Assembly (NCBI GenBank): GCA_020636775.1
Contig: JACJXF010000011.1
Coordinates: forward strand, 1-64,000
DNA length: 64,000 nt
DNA from: Bacteroidales bacterium
Lineage (GTDB): Bacteria > Bacteroidota > Bacteroidia > Bacteroidales > GCA-2748055
Direction of reading: 5' to 3'
The number at the start of each line of letters is the position of its first letter. Within the stretch, counting starts at the first letter, position 1. Made by a program: the position numbers and the translations under genes. Shown here piece after piece: positions 63,801 through 64,000 of this stretch. The notes beneath the pieces are model-generated. The model was not told the DNA's origin, searched no databases, and worked only from the letters and a program-made list of their open reading frames with translations.

Positions 63801-63957
63801 CAAGCCAAAGGTATCCATTCGGACCCTGGCACATATTGTTAATATACTTATTTGAAAGTCCCTGTTCAGCACCAAAGGATTTAAATCGGAAATTCTGAGA
63901 AAAGGAATTGCTAACCGGCAAAGCCAGCAAAAGGAAGAATAGTATGTAATTTCGCAT
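60799..63957 (-). CDS. Two-component-type propeller sensor with SpoIIE phosphatase domain
   Basis: A 1052-aa membrane protein. After a signal peptide come about a dozen Reg_prop beta-propeller repeats (such as GYLWLGSGEGVFRFDG, NVWICTNGEGVFRL, NIWIGTSRSGIYRM, NVWIATRANGLYC) and a Y_Y_Y domain (YQYKLDGYDDWSEP). A membrane helix (WWFFILVLATIIGVVYLIIKY), a coiled coil and a cytoplasmic SpoIIE-like PP2C phosphatase (QPRDIVSGDFYWYD, DSTGHGVPGAFMSMIG, DGYPDQFGG) follow. Instead of a histidine kinase it uses a phosphatase output, which normally acts on an anti-anti-sigma factor. Translation is taken from ATG 63957; GTG at 63966 is an alternative. Confidence 0.93.
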   Translation of the reverse strand: MRNYILFFLLLALPVSNSFSQNFRFKSFGAEQGLSNKYINNMCQGPNGYLWLGSGEGVFRFDGFKFTNQFAGDSIPKRIVVSSFCDSQKRIWFGYRDGAIAVLDNGKFKLISSDEDHQSSINCIIESSDGQIIAATQDKGLILIDSDYKASYVTAGLEGQLISTVCLTPSGDLLTGTFDGLFLYRISPDKSSASLLGRFEDIPYTRVQSLSPARNPGKFWVGTETDGLFLLYTDSLDLKAYKVSKIGEKMGLKYSSVMDVFEDAESNVWICTNGEGVFRLLPGESDTVFSNVQHFGTENGLPSNYISDVYEDFEGNLWFATIGESISVLKDQSFTFYSYESDKFNDNILSITSDGARYYLGGEGAIIVTDKNGGKAEYIVDRNSGLPLDKITSLLKDDQNNIWIGTSRSGIYRMKAGGRTVQQFFFSANSLENIINAIKSDGKSLWIASNGGVLNIAYNGSVIKRFTTTERLPHNKIRDIFIDSRANVWIATRANGLYCITTRQEYKIDAPTEMEFVALTQDKDGDLWGATNGDGVFHFSSDSLDYFSTLTGLLSDYCYSLSCDRNGNIWVGHSAGLSRINKETRKITKYSIEQGITASFNYNSVITSSRNNLLFGTSKGMIEFDPGKERKNISPPILNISSLKISDVDYDFTRDIHLPYGKYKVRIDYIGIFMKNPESVTYQYKLDGYDDWSEPTDNPYVIYSRLEDGNYTFMLRACSGDGICTEQPLELHISVKIPVWKAWWFFILVLATIIGVVYLIIKYREKKQREFQEYLQQELDARTKEVVEQAEEIENKNRDITDSINYAQRIQASILPPIKRLQDTFSGSFVFYQPRDIVSGDFYWYDRVWDDKFVIVCADSTGHGVPGAFMSMIGTTLIKDICNRPGVRSPSEILRTLDTEIMAALNQNIEAEKSNDGMDIIVAEIDLKTKYLRIASAMRPSILYINGEQIYVKGSRNSVGGHYDQEAESKEFQEEGFQLSKGDIIYMFSDGYPDQFGGPLGKKFKMVRLKNLLHDIHEKSIDEQYNYIKSNFNLWKEDLEQVDDVLFMGLKI

Positions 63958-64000
63958 GCTTCTCACATTTTCCCCTTACAAAATTTTATTGTGCGGCTGG

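Overview
The window looks like a chromosomal stretch from a free-living member of the Bacteroidota, probably the Bacteroidales/Marinilabiliales side. Three things point there. Several secreted proteins end in type IX secretion (Por) sorting domains. Characteristic families are present: DUF5686, SecDF fusion, a TPR/PD40/OmpA protein, a propeller–SpoIIE regulator and NhaD. The clearest promoters, in front of two tRNA genes, have the Bacteroidota form TTG-N18-TAnnTTTG. Base composition is A+T-rich and fairly even, and no transposase, integrase, phage gene or CRISPR array was seen.

Layout. 1-10.2 kb holds secreted plant-polysaccharide enzymes (a GH78 rhamnosidase cut by the window edge, a GH10 xylanase with a sorting domain, a GH5 lipoprotein), a small sorting-domain protein, an RhlE-type helicase, a DUF2177 membrane protein, tRNA-Phe and several short repeats. 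10.4-16.7 kb has a lipoprotein, a cytochrome P460-like lipoprotein, a DUF5686 outer-membrane protein, an unrecognised exported protein and an MFS transporter. 17-25.7 kb is the most unusual block, a leftward cluster described below. 26-35.9 kb carries an M16 protease, an O-methyltransferase, a MerR/B12-type regulator, the TPR/PD40/OmpA/SPOR protein, a lone ECF sigma factor, a START-like protein, NhaD and a phosphatase-like secreted protein. 36-63.9 kb is mostly housekeeping: tRNA-Gly, tRNA-Leu, mutS, a saccharopine dehydrogenase-like gene, tatA-lolD-TIGR02757-trmN6, secDF, mdh, a MacA/MacB/TolC-like exporter, glmM, a pseudouridine synthase followed by era and der, and a large propeller–SpoIIE sensor.

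The 17-25.7 kb cluster encodes a periplasmic substrate-binding domain fused through a membrane helix to a GcvH-like domain, a Tat-exported HybA-like ferredoxin with four cluster motifs, a HybB/NrfD-type quinone-interacting membrane subunit, and a second membrane-anchored GcvH-like protein. A histidine kinase with two heme-type Cys/His motifs in its periplasmic part and a sigma-54-dependent response regulator follow. No catalytic large subunit (hydrogenase, molybdopterin enzyme) is present. Both GcvH-like domains lack the lipoyl lysine at the aligned position. A sigma-54-like promoter with inverted repeats upstream lies before the first gene, which fits control by the cluster's own regulator. 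This is my best candidate for an undescribed system: a heme-sensed, sigma-54-controlled, orphan quinone redox module.

All functions are read from sequence motifs and family knowledge; no database search or structure prediction was run.
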